64,000 nt of DNA from Vibrio cyclitrophicus (GTDB lineage: Bacteria; Pseudomonadota; Gammaproteobacteria; Enterobacterales; Vibrionaceae): contig CP065366.1 of the NCBI GenBank assembly GCA_023206055.1, positions 2,976,001 through 3,040,000 of the forward strand. The letters are read 5' to 3'. Shown here piece by piece: positions 17,696 to 26,628 of the stretch. The notes beneath the pieces are model-generated. The model was not told the DNA's origin. It searched no databases and saw only the letters and a list, made by a program, of their open reading frames with translations. The number at the start of each line of letters is the position of its first letter. Positions within the stretch are counted from its first letter, which is position 1. The translations under genes and the position numbers were made by a program.

Positions 17696-18526
17696 TTAGT
17701 GATTGTTATTCATCACTTCGATTATCTTCATCGCTTCCAATGTATCTTCTACATCGTGAACGCGAATAATTTGTGCACCTTTCATTGCAGCGATGGTCGC
17801 ACAAGTAACGCTAGCGACCATGCAATCTGCTGGGGCTTTGTCTAATAACTTAAAGATCATCGACTTTCTCGACATCCCCGCTAAGACTGGCAACCCAAGC
17901 GTATGAAACTTTTCAAGGTGCGCTAATAGGTGGTAATTATGCTCAATGGTTTTACCAAAACCAAAACCAGGATCCAGAATCAACTGCTCTTTTGATATGC
18001 CAACAGCCTCACAAGCCTCCACCCTTTCTTTTAAGAACGCTTCAACATCCGTTAGGACATCATCGTAATTTGGGTTGGCTTGCATGGTTCTTGGCTGACC
18101 TTTCATGTGCATCAGGCAAACAGGAACCTTAGCATCGGAGGCCGCTTCTAGAGCTCCGGGCTCTTGTAATGCGCGCACATCATTGATCAAATCAGCGCCC
18201 GCTTCAACGGCTTGACGCATTACTTCAGCTTTACTGGTATCAATGGAGATCCACACATCGAACTTGGCGCGAATTGCTTTAATGGCAGGTATAACGCGGG
18301 CGAGCTCTTCTTCTAAAGCTACGTCAGGCGCTCCCGGACGAGTTGATTCACCACCAATGTCAATAATGCTAACACCAGCTTGAATCATTCGTTCTGCTTG
18401 CAGTAAAGCATTATCTAATGAATTGAATTTTCCGCCATCAGAGAAAGAGTCAGGCGTGACATTGAGGATACCCATCACATGTGGGCGGTCTAAAACGAGC
18501 GTTTTATTATGTGCTTTTAATATCAT
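17696..18526 (-). CDS. folP: Dihydropteroate synthase
   Basis: FolP condenses 6-hydroxymethyl-dihydropterin diphosphate with p-aminobenzoate in folate synthesis and is the sulfonamide target. The 276-residue TIM-barrel protein shows the signatures MGILNVTPDSFSDGGKFN and GGESTRPGA. The downstream LILDPGFGFGKTIEHN and GMSRKSMIFKLL loops are also present. It sits between ftsH and glmM; a hairpin terminator separates it from ftsH, so some transcription probably starts locally. Confidence 0.98.
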   Translation of the reverse strand: MILKAHNKTLVLDRPHVMGILNVTPDSFSDGGKFNSLDNALLQAERMIQAGVSIIDIGGESTRPGAPDVALEEELARVIPAIKAIRAKFDVWISIDTSKAEVMRQAVEAGADLINDVRALQEPGALEAASDAKVPVCLMHMKGQPRTMQANPNYDDVLTDVEAFLKERVEACEAVGISKEQLILDPGFGFGKTIEHNYHLLAHLEKFHTLGLPVLAGMSRKSMIFKLLDKAPADCMVASVTCATIAAMKGAQIIRVHDVEDTLEAMKIIEVMNNNH

Positions 18527-18570
18527 GGAAGGCGGGTCTTAAGGTAAAAACATCTTGGGCTAGAAACAGA

Positions 18571-18597
18571 AAAACCCTGAGCGTACTCAGGGTTTTA
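18571..18597 (-). terminator. Terminator between ftsH and folP
   Basis: On the minus strand AACCCTGAG-TACG-CTCAGGGTT is followed by a short T tract. Probably partial. Confidence 0.75.
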
Positions 18598-18613
18598 ATT
18601 TAAAGCTTAGCAA

Positions 18614-20590
18614 TTAAGAATCTTTGTTTTGAGCATCATCTGTTTCAGATTTAACTTCTTCAACTTTCGGCTCTTCAGCTTTTGGTTCCGCTGTTGCTTC
18701 TTCTGATTTCGCTTCAGGTTTAGCTTCTTCCTTTGCAGGTTCTGCTTTCGCCTGATCACCCCAACCAGCAGGCTCACGAATGTCGTCTTTACGTTCCATC
18801 AAGTCATCAATCTGACCTGCATCAATCGTTTCAAACTTCATTAGCGCGTCTTTCATCGAGTGCATGATATCCATGTTCTCTTCAAGAATTTGCTTCGCAC
18901 GAGCATAGTTACGGTCGATTAGAATACGAATTTCTTCATCGATAAGCTTAGTCGTATCGTCAGAAACATGTTTCGCTTGGCTCATACCGCGACCTAAGAA
19001 AACTTCACCTTCTTCTTCAGCATAAAGAAGAGGACCCAGTTTTTCAGAGAAGCCCCATTGCGTAACCATCTTACGAGCAATATCAGTTGCACGTTCGATA
19101 TCGTTAGACGCACCAGTCGAAACTTTGTCTTTACCGTAGATAAGCTCTTCAGCAAGACGACCACCGTACAAGCTAGAGATCATTGATTCTAGATGTTGGC
19201 GAGACATGCTTACGCGGTCTTGCTCAGGTAGGTACATCGTCACACCAAGTGCACGACCACGTGGAATGATTGACACCTTGTACACTGGATCGTGTTCTGG
19301 CACCAAACGACCAACAATTGCGTGACCCGCTTCGTGGTAAGCCGTTGACTCTTTCACTTCTTCAGACATCACCATTGAACGGCGCTCGGCACCCATCATG
19401 ATCTTATCTTTCGCAAGTTCAAACTCAACCATAGATACATTGCGCTTGTTACCACGAGCAGCAAATAGCGCTGCTTCATTCACAAGGTTCGCAAGATCTG
19501 CACCAGAGAAACCTGGAGTACCACGAGCAATCAGAGATGGTTCCACATCACCCGATAATGGCACTTTACGCATGTGTACTTTAAGAATCTGTTCACGACC
19601 ACGTACATCTGGTAGACCAACCACAACTTGACGGTCAAAACGACCAGGACGAAGTAATGCAGGGTCTAGTACATCTGGACGGTTAGTCGCAGCGATAACG
19701 ATAATACCTTCGTTACCTTCGAAACCATCCATCTCAACCAGCATTTGGTTCAGTGTTTGTTCACGTTCATCGTGACCACCACCAACACCAGCGCCACGTT
19801 GACGACCTACAGCATCGATTTCATCGATAAAGATGATACAAGGCGCCGCTTTCTTTGCTTGTTCGAACATGTCACGCACACGAGATGCACCAACACCAAC
19901 AAACATTTCAACGAAGTCAGAACCTGAGATAGTAAAGAACGGTACTTTCGCTTCACCGGCAATCGCTTTTGCAAGCAATGTTTTACCCGTACCAGGAGGT
20001 CCAACCAACAGGATACCTGTCGGGATCTTACCACCCAGTTTTTGGAAGCGACTTGGGTCACGAAGGTAATCCACAAGCTCTTTCACGTCTTCTTTTGCTT
20101 CGTCACAACCAGCAACATCAGCAAACATCGTTTTGATTTGTTCTTCGCTCATCATTCGAGCTTTACTCTTACCGAAAGACATCGCGCCTTTACCGCCGCC
20201 GCCGCCTTGCATTTGACGCATGAAGAAAATCCATACACCAATCAGTAAGATCATTGGGAACCATGAGATGAAGATAGTGCCAAGCAGGCTCTGCTCTTCA
20301 GGTGGTGTACCCTGAACTTTTACGTTTTGATTAATTAAGTCATCAAGTAGCTTTTGATCATAAACAGGCATGTAAGTTACATACTTAGAGCCACCACCAC
20401 GACGTGTGAAAGTGATTTCGCTGTTATTGAACTGTGCGTCTTGAATCTGGCCTTGGCCAACTTCCTGTACAAACGTGGTGTAATCTACTGCTCTGCCGTT
20501 ACTTTCCCCAGGGCCGAAGCTCTGGAATACCGACATCAACACTACCGCGATAACAAGCCACAGAATTAAATTTTTTGCCATGTCACTCAA
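18614..20590 (-). CDS. ftsH: ATP-dependent zinc metalloprotease FtsH
   Basis: FtsH is the hexameric inner-membrane AAA+ protease that degrades sigma-32, LpxC and misassembled membrane proteins. The 658-residue protein has two N-terminal membrane spans around a periplasmic domain and the Walker A motif GPPGTGKT. Walker B is IIFIDEIDAVG, a second region of homology is present, and the zinc site is HEAGH. A long Glu/Ala/Lys-rich tail (about residues 610-658) makes it slightly longer than E. coli FtsH. It lies 98 bp after rlmE, as in E. coli. Confidence 0.99.
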   Translation of the reverse strand: MSDMAKNLILWLVIAVVLMSVFQSFGPGESNGRAVDYTTFVQEVGQGQIQDAQFNNSEITFTRRGGGSKYVTYMPVYDQKLLDDLINQNVKVQGTPPEEQSLLGTIFISWFPMILLIGVWIFFMRQMQGGGGGKGAMSFGKSKARMMSEEQIKTMFADVAGCDEAKEDVKELVDYLRDPSRFQKLGGKIPTGILLVGPPGTGKTLLAKAIAGEAKVPFFTISGSDFVEMFVGVGASRVRDMFEQAKKAAPCIIFIDEIDAVGRQRGAGVGGGHDEREQTLNQMLVEMDGFEGNEGIIVIAATNRPDVLDPALLRPGRFDRQVVVGLPDVRGREQILKVHMRKVPLSGDVEPSLIARGTPGFSGADLANLVNEAALFAARGNKRNVSMVEFELAKDKIMMGAERRSMVMSEEVKESTAYHEAGHAIVGRLVPEHDPVYKVSIIPRGRALGVTMYLPEQDRVSMSRQHLESMISSLYGGRLAEELIYGKDKVSTGASNDIERATDIARKMVTQWGFSEKLGPLLYAEEEGEVFLGRGMSQAKHVSDDTTKLIDEEIRILIDRNYARAKQILEENMDIMHSMKDALMKFETIDAGQIDDLMERKDDIREPAGWGDQAKAEPAKEEAKPEAKSEEATAEPKAEEPKVEEVKSETDDAQNKDS

Positions 20591-20688
20591 GGTGTAAGCC
20601 TCTCGATAACTAATTGTAATTAAAGGTAGGGTACTACAGTTTGTAACCTGTAGCCATGTTGTTAACTCTCACTCTTGGAAGAGAATCG

Positions 20689-21318
20689 TTAACCTTTGTA
20701 ACCAGTTGCTACGATAAACACTTCACGAGATCGAGCTCGAGAAGAGTCGGGTTTTCTAACTTTTACTGTTTTAAACATCTCACGGACGTCCTTAACGTAT
20801 TGGTCAAACCCTTCGCCTTGGAATACTTTTACAACAAAACTACCATTGGTAGCTAGAACTTGTCGACACATATCCAAAGCTAATTCAACTAAATACATAG
20901 CTCTTGGCTGATCCACAGAATTGTTACCTGCTATATTCGGTGCCATATCTGACATCACGACATCAACCATGCTTGGTTGTATACGTTCCAACAAGGCATC
21001 TAGCACAGCTTCTTCGCGGAAATCACCTTGTAAAAAGCTAACACCAGCAATCGGATCCATTGGCAACAAGTCACACGCAATGATTTGTCCGTTGTCTCCA
21101 ACAATCTTAGCAGCATATTGAGACCAACCGCCAGGTGCTGCACCCAAATCCACAATGGTCATCCCAGGAGACAGCAATTTATCTTTCGTTTGAATCTCTT
21201 CCATTTTGAAATAAGCACGTGAACGATAGCCTTTCTTTCTTGCTTCATTTGCGTACTTGTCGTCGAAGTGTTCCTTCAACCAACGGCCTGAACTGGCCGA
21301 GTGTTTCTGTTTGCTCAT
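20689..21318 (-). CDS. rlmE: 23S rRNA (uridine(2552)-2'-O)-methyltransferase
   Basis: RlmE (FtsJ/RrmJ) methylates U2552 of 23S rRNA in the A-loop during 50S assembly. The 209-residue Rossmann-fold protein shows the SAM-binding motif VDLGAAPGGWSQ and the acidic DMAPN motif. The K-D-K-E tetrad region includes SRARSREVFIVATG. The N-terminal KEHFDDKYANEARKKGYRSRA is typical. It is divergent from yhbY with a 114-bp shared promoter gap. Confidence 0.98.
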   Translation of the reverse strand: MSKQKHSASSGRWLKEHFDDKYANEARKKGYRSRAYFKMEEIQTKDKLLSPGMTIVDLGAAPGGWSQYAAKIVGDNGQIIACDLLPMDPIAGVSFLQGDFREEAVLDALLERIQPSMVDVVMSDMAPNIAGNNSVDQPRAMYLVELALDMCRQVLATNGSFVVKVFQGEGFDQYVKDVREMFKTVKVRKPDSSRARSREVFIVATGYKG

Positions 21319-21432
21319 TGGATACCTAAATTGGAGGAAAGTACTAATTGCTGAATAAATTATAGTCTTCAGCTTTAGATGGCGTTAAAATAGGTTTTTT
21401 CAACCCTAATACTAAATAAAATTGGCCGCGTA

Positions 21433-21729
21433 ATGAACCTAAGTACCAAACAAAAGCAGCATCTAAAGGGCCTAGCTCACAGTTTAAAACCTGTCGTGCT
21501 AATGGGCGCAAATGGACTTACTGAAGCTGTTCTAGCGGAAATCGAATTAGCTCTAGACCACCACGAACTGATCAAGATTAAAGTTGCATCAGAAGACCGT
21601 GAGACTAAGCAACTGATTATCGATGCAATTGTACGTGAATCTAAAGCTGAGAAAGTACAGACTATCGGTAAAGTTCTAGTACTCTTCCGTCAGTCAGAAG
21701 CACGTAAAATCGAGATTCCACGTAAATAA
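21433..21729 (+). CDS. yhbY: YhbY/CRS1 (CRM) domain RNA-binding protein
   Basis: This 98-residue single CRM-domain protein binds pre-50S ribosomal particles in E. coli. The conserved LKGLAHSLKPVVLMGANGLTEAV region includes the GxxG-type loop. The C-terminal IGKVLVLFRQ strand is also typical. It is transcribed divergently from rlmE and convergently with greA, the arrangement known from E. coli. The terminator at 21802-21829 follows. Confidence 0.96.
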   Translation: MNLSTKQKQHLKGLAHSLKPVVLMGANGLTEAVLAEIELALDHHELIKIKVASEDRETKQLIIDAIVRESKAEKVQTIGKVLVLFRQSEARKIEIPRK

Positions 21730-21801
21730 GCGAGCTTAATATAAGCTAACTTCACTAATAGGAAGCCACAGCGCTTATCTGTTAGTGTAGCGTGAGAAAC
21801 G

Positions 21802-21829
21802 AAAAAGGTCGCATTTAGCGACCTTTTTA
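21802..21829. terminator. Bidirectional terminator between yhbY and greA
   Basis: AAAAAGGTCGC-ATTTA-GCGACCTTTTT is symmetric and serves both convergent genes. Confidence 0.9.
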
Positions 21830-21854
21830 CTTATCAGAAACAAAGAAAATTCAA

Positions 21855-22328
21855 TTAGATATATTCTACTTTGTCGATTTCGAAGTCTTTGTCACCACCA
21901 GGGGTAGAGATCATGACTTCGTCGCCTTCCATCTTACCGATAAGGCCGCGAGCAATTGGCGATTTCACTGAAATACGACCGGTTTTGATGTCTGCTTCGT
22001 CTTCTGAAACGATTTGGTAGCGGAACTCATCATCGGTATCCACATCAATCAGTGTCACTGTCGTACCGAAGATAATCTTGCCCGTATTATCCATTTGCGT
22101 TACATCGATGATTTGAGCCAGTGATAGCTTATATTCAATATCACGGATCTGAGCTTCACAAATACCCTGCTCTTCACGAGCAGCGTGGTATTCAGCATTC
22201 TCTTTCAAGTCACCTAGTTCACGTGCTTCACCAATAGCTGCTGAGATAACAGGGCGTAGCTTAAGTAGGCGATCTAATTCGTCACGTAGCTGCTGAGCGC
22301 CACGTACTGTCATTGGAACCTTTTCCAT
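21855..22328 (-). CDS. greA: Transcription elongation factor GreA
   Basis: GreA rescues backtracked RNA polymerase by stimulating transcript cleavage through the secondary channel. The 157-residue protein has the N-terminal coiled coil with the acidic tip ELGDLKENAEYHAAREEQ (catalytic Asp and Glu present). The C-terminal globular domain contains SPIARGLIGK. The length is standard. It is separated from the divergent ompU by 513 bp of AT-rich DNA. Confidence 0.98.
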   Translation of the reverse strand: MEKVPMTVRGAQQLRDELDRLLKLRPVISAAIGEARELGDLKENAEYHAAREEQGICEAQIRDIEYKLSLAQIIDVTQMDNTGKIIFGTTVTLIDVDTDDEFRYQIVSEDEADIKTGRISVKSPIARGLIGKMEGDEVMISTPGGDKDFEIDKVEYI

Positions 22329-22841
22329 TTTTTACCTCTATGCCAAAGCTTTCTTTGGCCAACATAAATACACCCAACGTATTTATTGGGTGATAGAAAC
22401 AAAACGATTTGGCTTAGTGTAAACAAACTTTATGGCTAAATCACGTTTATTCCACTTTGCGTTATAAAAGCTTTATCTAGGTCTAAATTACAGACATCAC
22501 AAAAATGAATAATAACCTCCCCATCAATAAATCAGCGAAAGAATACCTAAAAAAACAAAAAACAAACAAAACAAACGCAGATCACACTTTTATAAAAACC
22601 AATTTAAAACATACACTTAAATAACAATAAATATAATAAAACAGTGTTCATTTTTTAGTTTTATATCATTTTACTAACTAACCACGGAACTTTAGAGGTA
22701 AAAAGTAACCCATGGATTGCACTGGCATTTTTCAGACTTCTGTTCTAATCATGATTATGAAGCCTGATTAATACAGGCAATACACAAAAGGGTTTAAATC
22801 CTTGATAAAACTTCTATGGACAGTAATTAGGAAATAATAAC
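22329..22841. promoter_or_regulatory. greA-ompU divergent intergenic region
   Basis: These 513 bp contain no convincing gene. The middle (about 22500-22680) is strongly AT-rich. TNAAA elements begin at 22593, 22604 and 22617, which recall the half-sites of ToxR, a known activator of ompU in Vibrio, although the spacing (11 and 13 bp) is not the ideal 10 bp. A small hairpin GCCTG-ATTAATA-CAGGC lies near 22763-22779 in the ompU leader. Confidence 0.45.
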
Positions 22842-23882
22842 ATGAACAAGACTATGATCGCGCTTGCTGTATCTGCTGCAGCTCTTGCTACTAACGCAGT
22901 GGCAGCGGACGGTAAACAAGCTGGTGGTATTGACGGTACTTCAGTATACAGCTCAAACGGCACTTCTCTAGAGATCGGTGGTCGTGCTGAAGCTCGTCTA
23001 TCTATGAAAGATGGCAAAGCCCAAGACAACTCTCGTGTACGTCTAAACTTCCTAGGTAAAGTTGAAATCCAAGACGGCCTATACGGTGTTGGTTTCTACG
23101 AAGGTGAATACACTACTGCAGACTCTGACGCGACAGCTACCGACAATGGTTCTGATATCGACCACCGTTACACATACGCTGGTATCGGCGGTACATTCGG
23201 TGAAGTAACATACGGTAAAAACGACGGTGCGCTAGGCGTAATCACAGACTTTACCGATATCATGTCTTACCACGGTAACTCTGCAGCAATGAAAATCGCT
23301 GTAGCAGACCGCACAGACAACATGCTGTCTTACAAAGGTCAATTCCAAGACCTAAGCGTAAAAGCAAGCTACCGTTTTGCTGACCGTTCAGAAAACGCTG
23401 CTGGTGAGTACGTTGATAATGGTGAAGATGGCTACTCTCTATCTGGTATCTACGCAATCGGCGATTCTGGCTTTAAGCTAGGTGCTGGTTACGCTGATCA
23501 AGACGATCAAAACGAATACATGCTAGCGGCATCTTACCGCACTGACGCTCTATACTTTGCTGGTACGTTCACAGATGGTGAACTATCGAAAGACAACGGT
23601 GATTACACTGGTTATGAATTCGCAACAGCATACACGCTAGATAAAGCTGCATTCACTCTAACGTACAACAACGCGGAAACAGATGGTGATACATCAGCTG
23701 ACAACGTTGCTGTAGATGCAACTTACTACTTCAAGCCTAACTTCCGTACGTACATCTCGTACAACTTCAACCTTATCTCTGAAGGCGACAAGTTCGGTAA
23801 AGCTGATACTGCAGTAAATCTAGGTGCAACTAAAGCACAAGCTGACGACGAGCTAGCTATTGGTCTACGTTACGACTTCTAA
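22842..23882 (+). CDS. ompU: Major outer-membrane porin OmpU
   Basis: This is a 346-residue general porin of the Vibrio OmpU family. A signal peptide (MNKTMIALAVSAAALATNAVA) is cleaved before ADGK. The mature start contains GTSLEIGGRAEARLSMKDGK and NSRVRLNFLGK, near-identical to OmpU of V. cholerae. The chain ends in Phe (LAIGLRYDF), the outer-membrane assembly signal. It forms 16-stranded trimeric pores for small solutes and contributes to bile and antimicrobial peptide resistance. The RBS is weak-looking (TAGGAAATAATAAC before the ATG). Codon use is strongly biased as in highly expressed genes. ToxR control is known for orthologues and inferred here. Confidence 0.96.
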   Translation: MNKTMIALAVSAAALATNAVAADGKQAGGIDGTSVYSSNGTSLEIGGRAEARLSMKDGKAQDNSRVRLNFLGKVEIQDGLYGVGFYEGEYTTADSDATATDNGSDIDHRYTYAGIGGTFGEVTYGKNDGALGVITDFTDIMSYHGNSAAMKIAVADRTDNMLSYKGQFQDLSVKASYRFADRSENAAGEYVDNGEDGYSLSGIYAIGDSGFKLGAGYADQDDQNEYMLAASYRTDALYFAGTFTDGELSKDNGDYTGYEFATAYTLDKAAFTLTYNNAETDGDTSADNVAVDATYYFKPNFRTYISYNFNLISEGDKFGKADTAVNLGATKAQADDELAIGLRYDF

Positions 23883-23922
23883 TTCTGATTATCTAATTGA
23901 TTAATTAGTTAATTGAGAATCA

Positions 23923-23952
23923 AAACGCCCGCTATCTAGCGGGCGTTTTTTA
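23923..23952 (+). terminator. Terminator of ompU
   Basis: ACGCCCGCTATCTAGCGGGCGT is followed by six T. Confidence 0.92.
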
Positions 23953-23981
23953 TATCTGTATACTGAAAACATCAGCCATCC

Positions 23982-25427
23982 ATGAAATCTTCTATGCGCC
24001 TTCTATCCACGCTACTTGTATGTAGTTTTTCCATTAGCGCTTTCTCAGTTAACGCTTTCGCTTACGCCCCACTAGATAAATTGCCTGATGGCAGTAGCAC
24101 CAGTGTTATTTTGGAATCTCTGAGTAGCGATTCAAACAAAATGAATTCCAACAGTGATAGCTTCTATCCACCCGCCAGTACTTTGAAGCTGGTGACGGCT
24201 TTAGCGGCTAAATTAGAGCTGGGAAACAACTTTCATTACACCACCAGCATTGTCCATTCTGGCAATGATTCGATCGTTTCATTTAGCGGTGACCCAACAC
24301 TACAACGTGAACAGCTAAAAAGCCTGCTAGCTCAATACGCTAAGTCGCAATCTAGAACCATCAAGGGCAACTTATACCTCGATAACTCGGCTTATACAGG
24401 CTATCAACGTGCCGTTGGTTGGCCTTGGGACATTCTAGGGGTTTGTTACAGCGCGCCTTCGAGTGCGATGACACTGGACAGCAACTGCGCGCAAGCTTCT
24501 ATTTATACAAAAGATAACGGCAGCACTCGTGTCTATATTCCCGCTCACTATCCGATAGACGTGACAACCACCGCTGCCACCGTAACTCGCTCAGGGCAGA
24601 AAGCCACACAATGCGACTTAGAGCTCATTACTACTCCAGACAACACTTACACGCTCTCTGGTTGCTTAGTAGAGCGTAAGAAGCCACTACCGCTCAAGTT
24701 CGCGATTCAAAATCCAGAGCTTTATACCTACCAAGTCGTGACCTCGCTTCTTAAAGAGCTGAAAATCCAAGTTAAAGGCGATGTAATTGTTGGTAAAAAA
24801 GATAAAGCAGATAAAACCAAGTTAGTCGCGAGCCACCATTCAGAAAAACTTCCTGAACTGCTCGATACCATGCTGAAGAAATCAGACAACCTCATAGCTG
24901 ACAACCTAACCAAAACACTGGGTGCAACATTTTATGTCCAGCCTGGTAGTTTCAATAACGGTACCGAAGCGATAAAACAGATCTTACTGACTAAGGCTAA
25001 TATTGACCTCAGTAAAGCGCAGCTAGTGGATGGTTCAGGGCTATCTAGAAATAACCGAATGAGATCGCAAACCATGGCGCAGGTGCTTCGTTATATCTGG
25101 GAAAACGACCAACAACTTAACCTGATTGAGGCTATGCCTACATCTGGTACTGATGGAACGCTCAAATACCGTCAAAGCATGCGAAAGGCACCAATCCAAG
25201 GCAACATTATCGCCAAAAGTGGTTCTCTATACGGAAGTTACAACATGGCAGGATACGGATTAGATAAGGCGGGAAAACCAAACTCTCTGTTTGTTCAGTT
25301 TGTCCGTGATTACTTCCCTGAAGAACAAGATCCAGACAAACCAGTAGAAGCGCCAATCACACAATTTGAACGTGCTTTCTACAAAGATGTGGTCGAATTT
25401 AGTCAAACACAAAGCAAATCTAAGTAA
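23982..25427 (+). CDS. dacB: D-alanyl-D-alanine carboxypeptidase/endopeptidase (PBP4, S13 family)
   Basis: DacB is a periplasmic low-molecular-mass penicillin-binding protein that trims pentapeptides and cuts crosslinks in peptidoglycan. The 481-residue precursor has a signal peptide ending near AFAYA. The catalytic SxxK is Ser66-Thr-Leu-Lys69, an SxN motif appears in KKSDNLIADN, and the third motif is KSGSLYG in place of KTG. An ATG four codons downstream (23994) is an alternative start. The gene follows ompU, as in V. cholerae, and ends in a long perfect hairpin shared with the convergent MgtE-like gene. Confidence 0.94.
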   Translation: MKSSMRLLSTLLVCSFSISAFSVNAFAYAPLDKLPDGSSTSVILESLSSDSNKMNSNSDSFYPPASTLKLVTALAAKLELGNNFHYTTSIVHSGNDSIVSFSGDPTLQREQLKSLLAQYAKSQSRTIKGNLYLDNSAYTGYQRAVGWPWDILGVCYSAPSSAMTLDSNCAQASIYTKDNGSTRVYIPAHYPIDVTTTAATVTRSGQKATQCDLELITTPDNTYTLSGCLVERKKPLPLKFAIQNPELYTYQVVTSLLKELKIQVKGDVIVGKKDKADKTKLVASHHSEKLPELLDTMLKKSDNLIADNLTKTLGATFYVQPGSFNNGTEAIKQILLTKANIDLSKAQLVDGSGLSRNNRMRSQTMAQVLRYIWENDQQLNLIEAMPTSGTDGTLKYRQSMRKAPIQGNIIAKSGSLYGSYNMAGYGLDKAGKPNSLFVQFVRDYFPEEQDPDKPVEAPITQFERAFYKDVVEFSQTQSKSK

Positions 25428-25450
25428 TGCTTAGCTCTGTGTAAGCATCT

Positions 25451-25513
25451 ACTTAAACAATAAAAATGGCGCTGAAAACTATCAATTTTCAGCGCCATTT
25501 TTATTGTTTAAGT
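25451..25513. terminator. 28-bp perfect inverted repeat between dacB and the MgtE-like gene
   Basis: The arms 25451-25478 and 25486-25513 are perfect reverse complements of 28 bp with the 7-nt loop CTATCAA. The GC core GGCGCTG is flanked by A- and T-runs. It is a strong bidirectional terminator for the two convergent genes. Confidence 0.9.
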
Positions 25514-25538
25514 TGTATTTAGCTATTTTTATCAGCTT

Positions 25539-26384
25539 TTAAGCGATTCCTAGGAATGAGTTCACGACAGTGAAGTAGATCCACATTCCTGAGATATCCA
25601 CTATCGAAGCAAGCACAGGGCTCACTAACACCGCTGGATCAAGCTTAAATAGCCTAGCAACTATCGGTAACCCACCGCCGAGCACGGTAGATATGGTCAC
25701 CTGAATAAACAGCGCTACCGCAATCGCTAATGCAATCATGTTGATGTCATAACCACCTGTCGATTGGTTGTCACTGAATAGTAAAATACGCCCAATCATC
25801 ACCAAAGCAATCGCAAATGCCAAGCAAATAGCAACTCTAAACTCTTTCCATAGAACGTTAGCCCATTGGCGTTTTTTCAACTCTCCCGTGGCTAAGGCCC
25901 TAATGACCAAAGTCGCGGCTTGTGTTCCGGTGTTACCACCAGCAGCTGCGATTACCGGCATATAGATCGCCAGAAGTACTAGCTGACTAAGAATGTCTTC
26001 ATACTGAGCAATGATAAGCCCTGAGACAATTCCCAATAGTGCTAACGCAATAATCCAACCGATACGCTGCCTAACATGGCTAAGCACTCCAGTTGAAAGG
26101 TAACCCTGTTGAGGCTCCACCTCTGAGTAAATCAGCCCTAGTTGGTGAGCTAGATGTCGAGAGCGCTTCTCAAAGCCCTGCTCTTCTAACTCACTAAGTA
26201 AAGTCTGAATCGTACTAAGAGAACATTGCCCTAGCACTAGCACCGCATCTTCGAGCGGCATTCGATTTAAAAGGTTAATTTGTTGCTCACGTCCGTACTG
26301 TTGAAATGCATTCGATACAGCTTGGATTTCTTGCTCTGAGTACAGAGCTTCAATAGATAAAAAAGTGTTGTTCATTACCGTCAT
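25539..26384 (-). CDS. Short MgtE-like magnesium transporter (no CBS domains)
   Basis: This inner-membrane protein belongs to the SLC41/MgtE family. The C-terminal half (from about residue 105) has five hydrophobic segments with the family motifs PVIAAAGGNTGTQA and DPAVLVSPVLASIVD, which carry the ion-pathway residues. The N-terminal 100 residues resemble a short MgtE N domain. The paired CBS domains that gate classical MgtE (about 450 residues) are absent. I set the start at 26384 (MTVMNNTFL), which has GGGAGA six bases upstream; an in-frame ATG at 26405 lacks an RBS. That gives 281 residues. A long structured leader with a tiny ORF precedes it. Mg2+ is the likely substrate, but divalent specificity is not proven. 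Confidence 0.85.
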   Translation of the reverse strand: MTVMNNTFLSIEALYSEQEIQAVSNAFQQYGREQQINLLNRMPLEDAVLVLGQCSLSTIQTLLSELEEQGFEKRSRHLAHQLGLIYSEVEPQQGYLSTGVLSHVRQRIGWIIALALLGIVSGLIIAQYEDILSQLVLLAIYMPVIAAAGGNTGTQAATLVIRALATGELKKRQWANVLWKEFRVAICLAFAIALVMIGRILLFSDNQSTGGYDINMIALAIAVALFIQVTISTVLGGGLPIVARLFKLDPAVLVSPVLASIVDISGMWIYFTVVNSFLGIA

Positions 26385-26432
26385 GGCGAATCTCCCGATT
26401 GGCAAAGGTAACGACCATCAAAACAAATAGCA

Positions 26433-26456
26433 TAGATTTATAGATTTATAGATTTA
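26433..26456. repeat. Three tandem copies of TAGATTTA
   Basis: Perfect 8-bp x3 direct repeat within the leader of the MgtE-like gene, about 50 bp before its start codon. Confidence 0.85.
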
Positions 26457-26583
26457 TGCGCACCAAGAGCTGAAAGCTACTGGTGTGTCTACTTGTTAGA
26501 ATCTAGAGTGTGGAAAAGAATGATGGGGAAAAACAAAGATACCCTACCTGAATGGCAGGACAATAGATCAATACCGAGACAGG

Positions 26584-26628
26584 TTATTCTTCTCCATTCA
26601 AACTAGGAGGATGGTCGGTATTGTTCAT
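26584..26628 (-). CDS. Putative 14-residue leader peptide upstream of the MgtE-like gene
   Basis: This tiny ORF encodes MNNTDHPPSLNGEE and ends in TAA. It has a well-formed ribosome binding site: GGAG at 26635-26638, six bases before the ATG. It holds Asp, a Pro-Pro pair and two terminal Glu codons. Such residues destabilise or stall ribosomes at low Mg2+ in the enteric mgtL leader. One arm of a 9-bp stem lies inside codons 2-5 and the other just after the stop, so its translation would change the fold of the leader. It is not recognised as a known family member. Its function is inferred from position; conservation must be tested. Confidence 0.55.
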   Translation of the reverse strand: MNNTDHPPSLNGEE

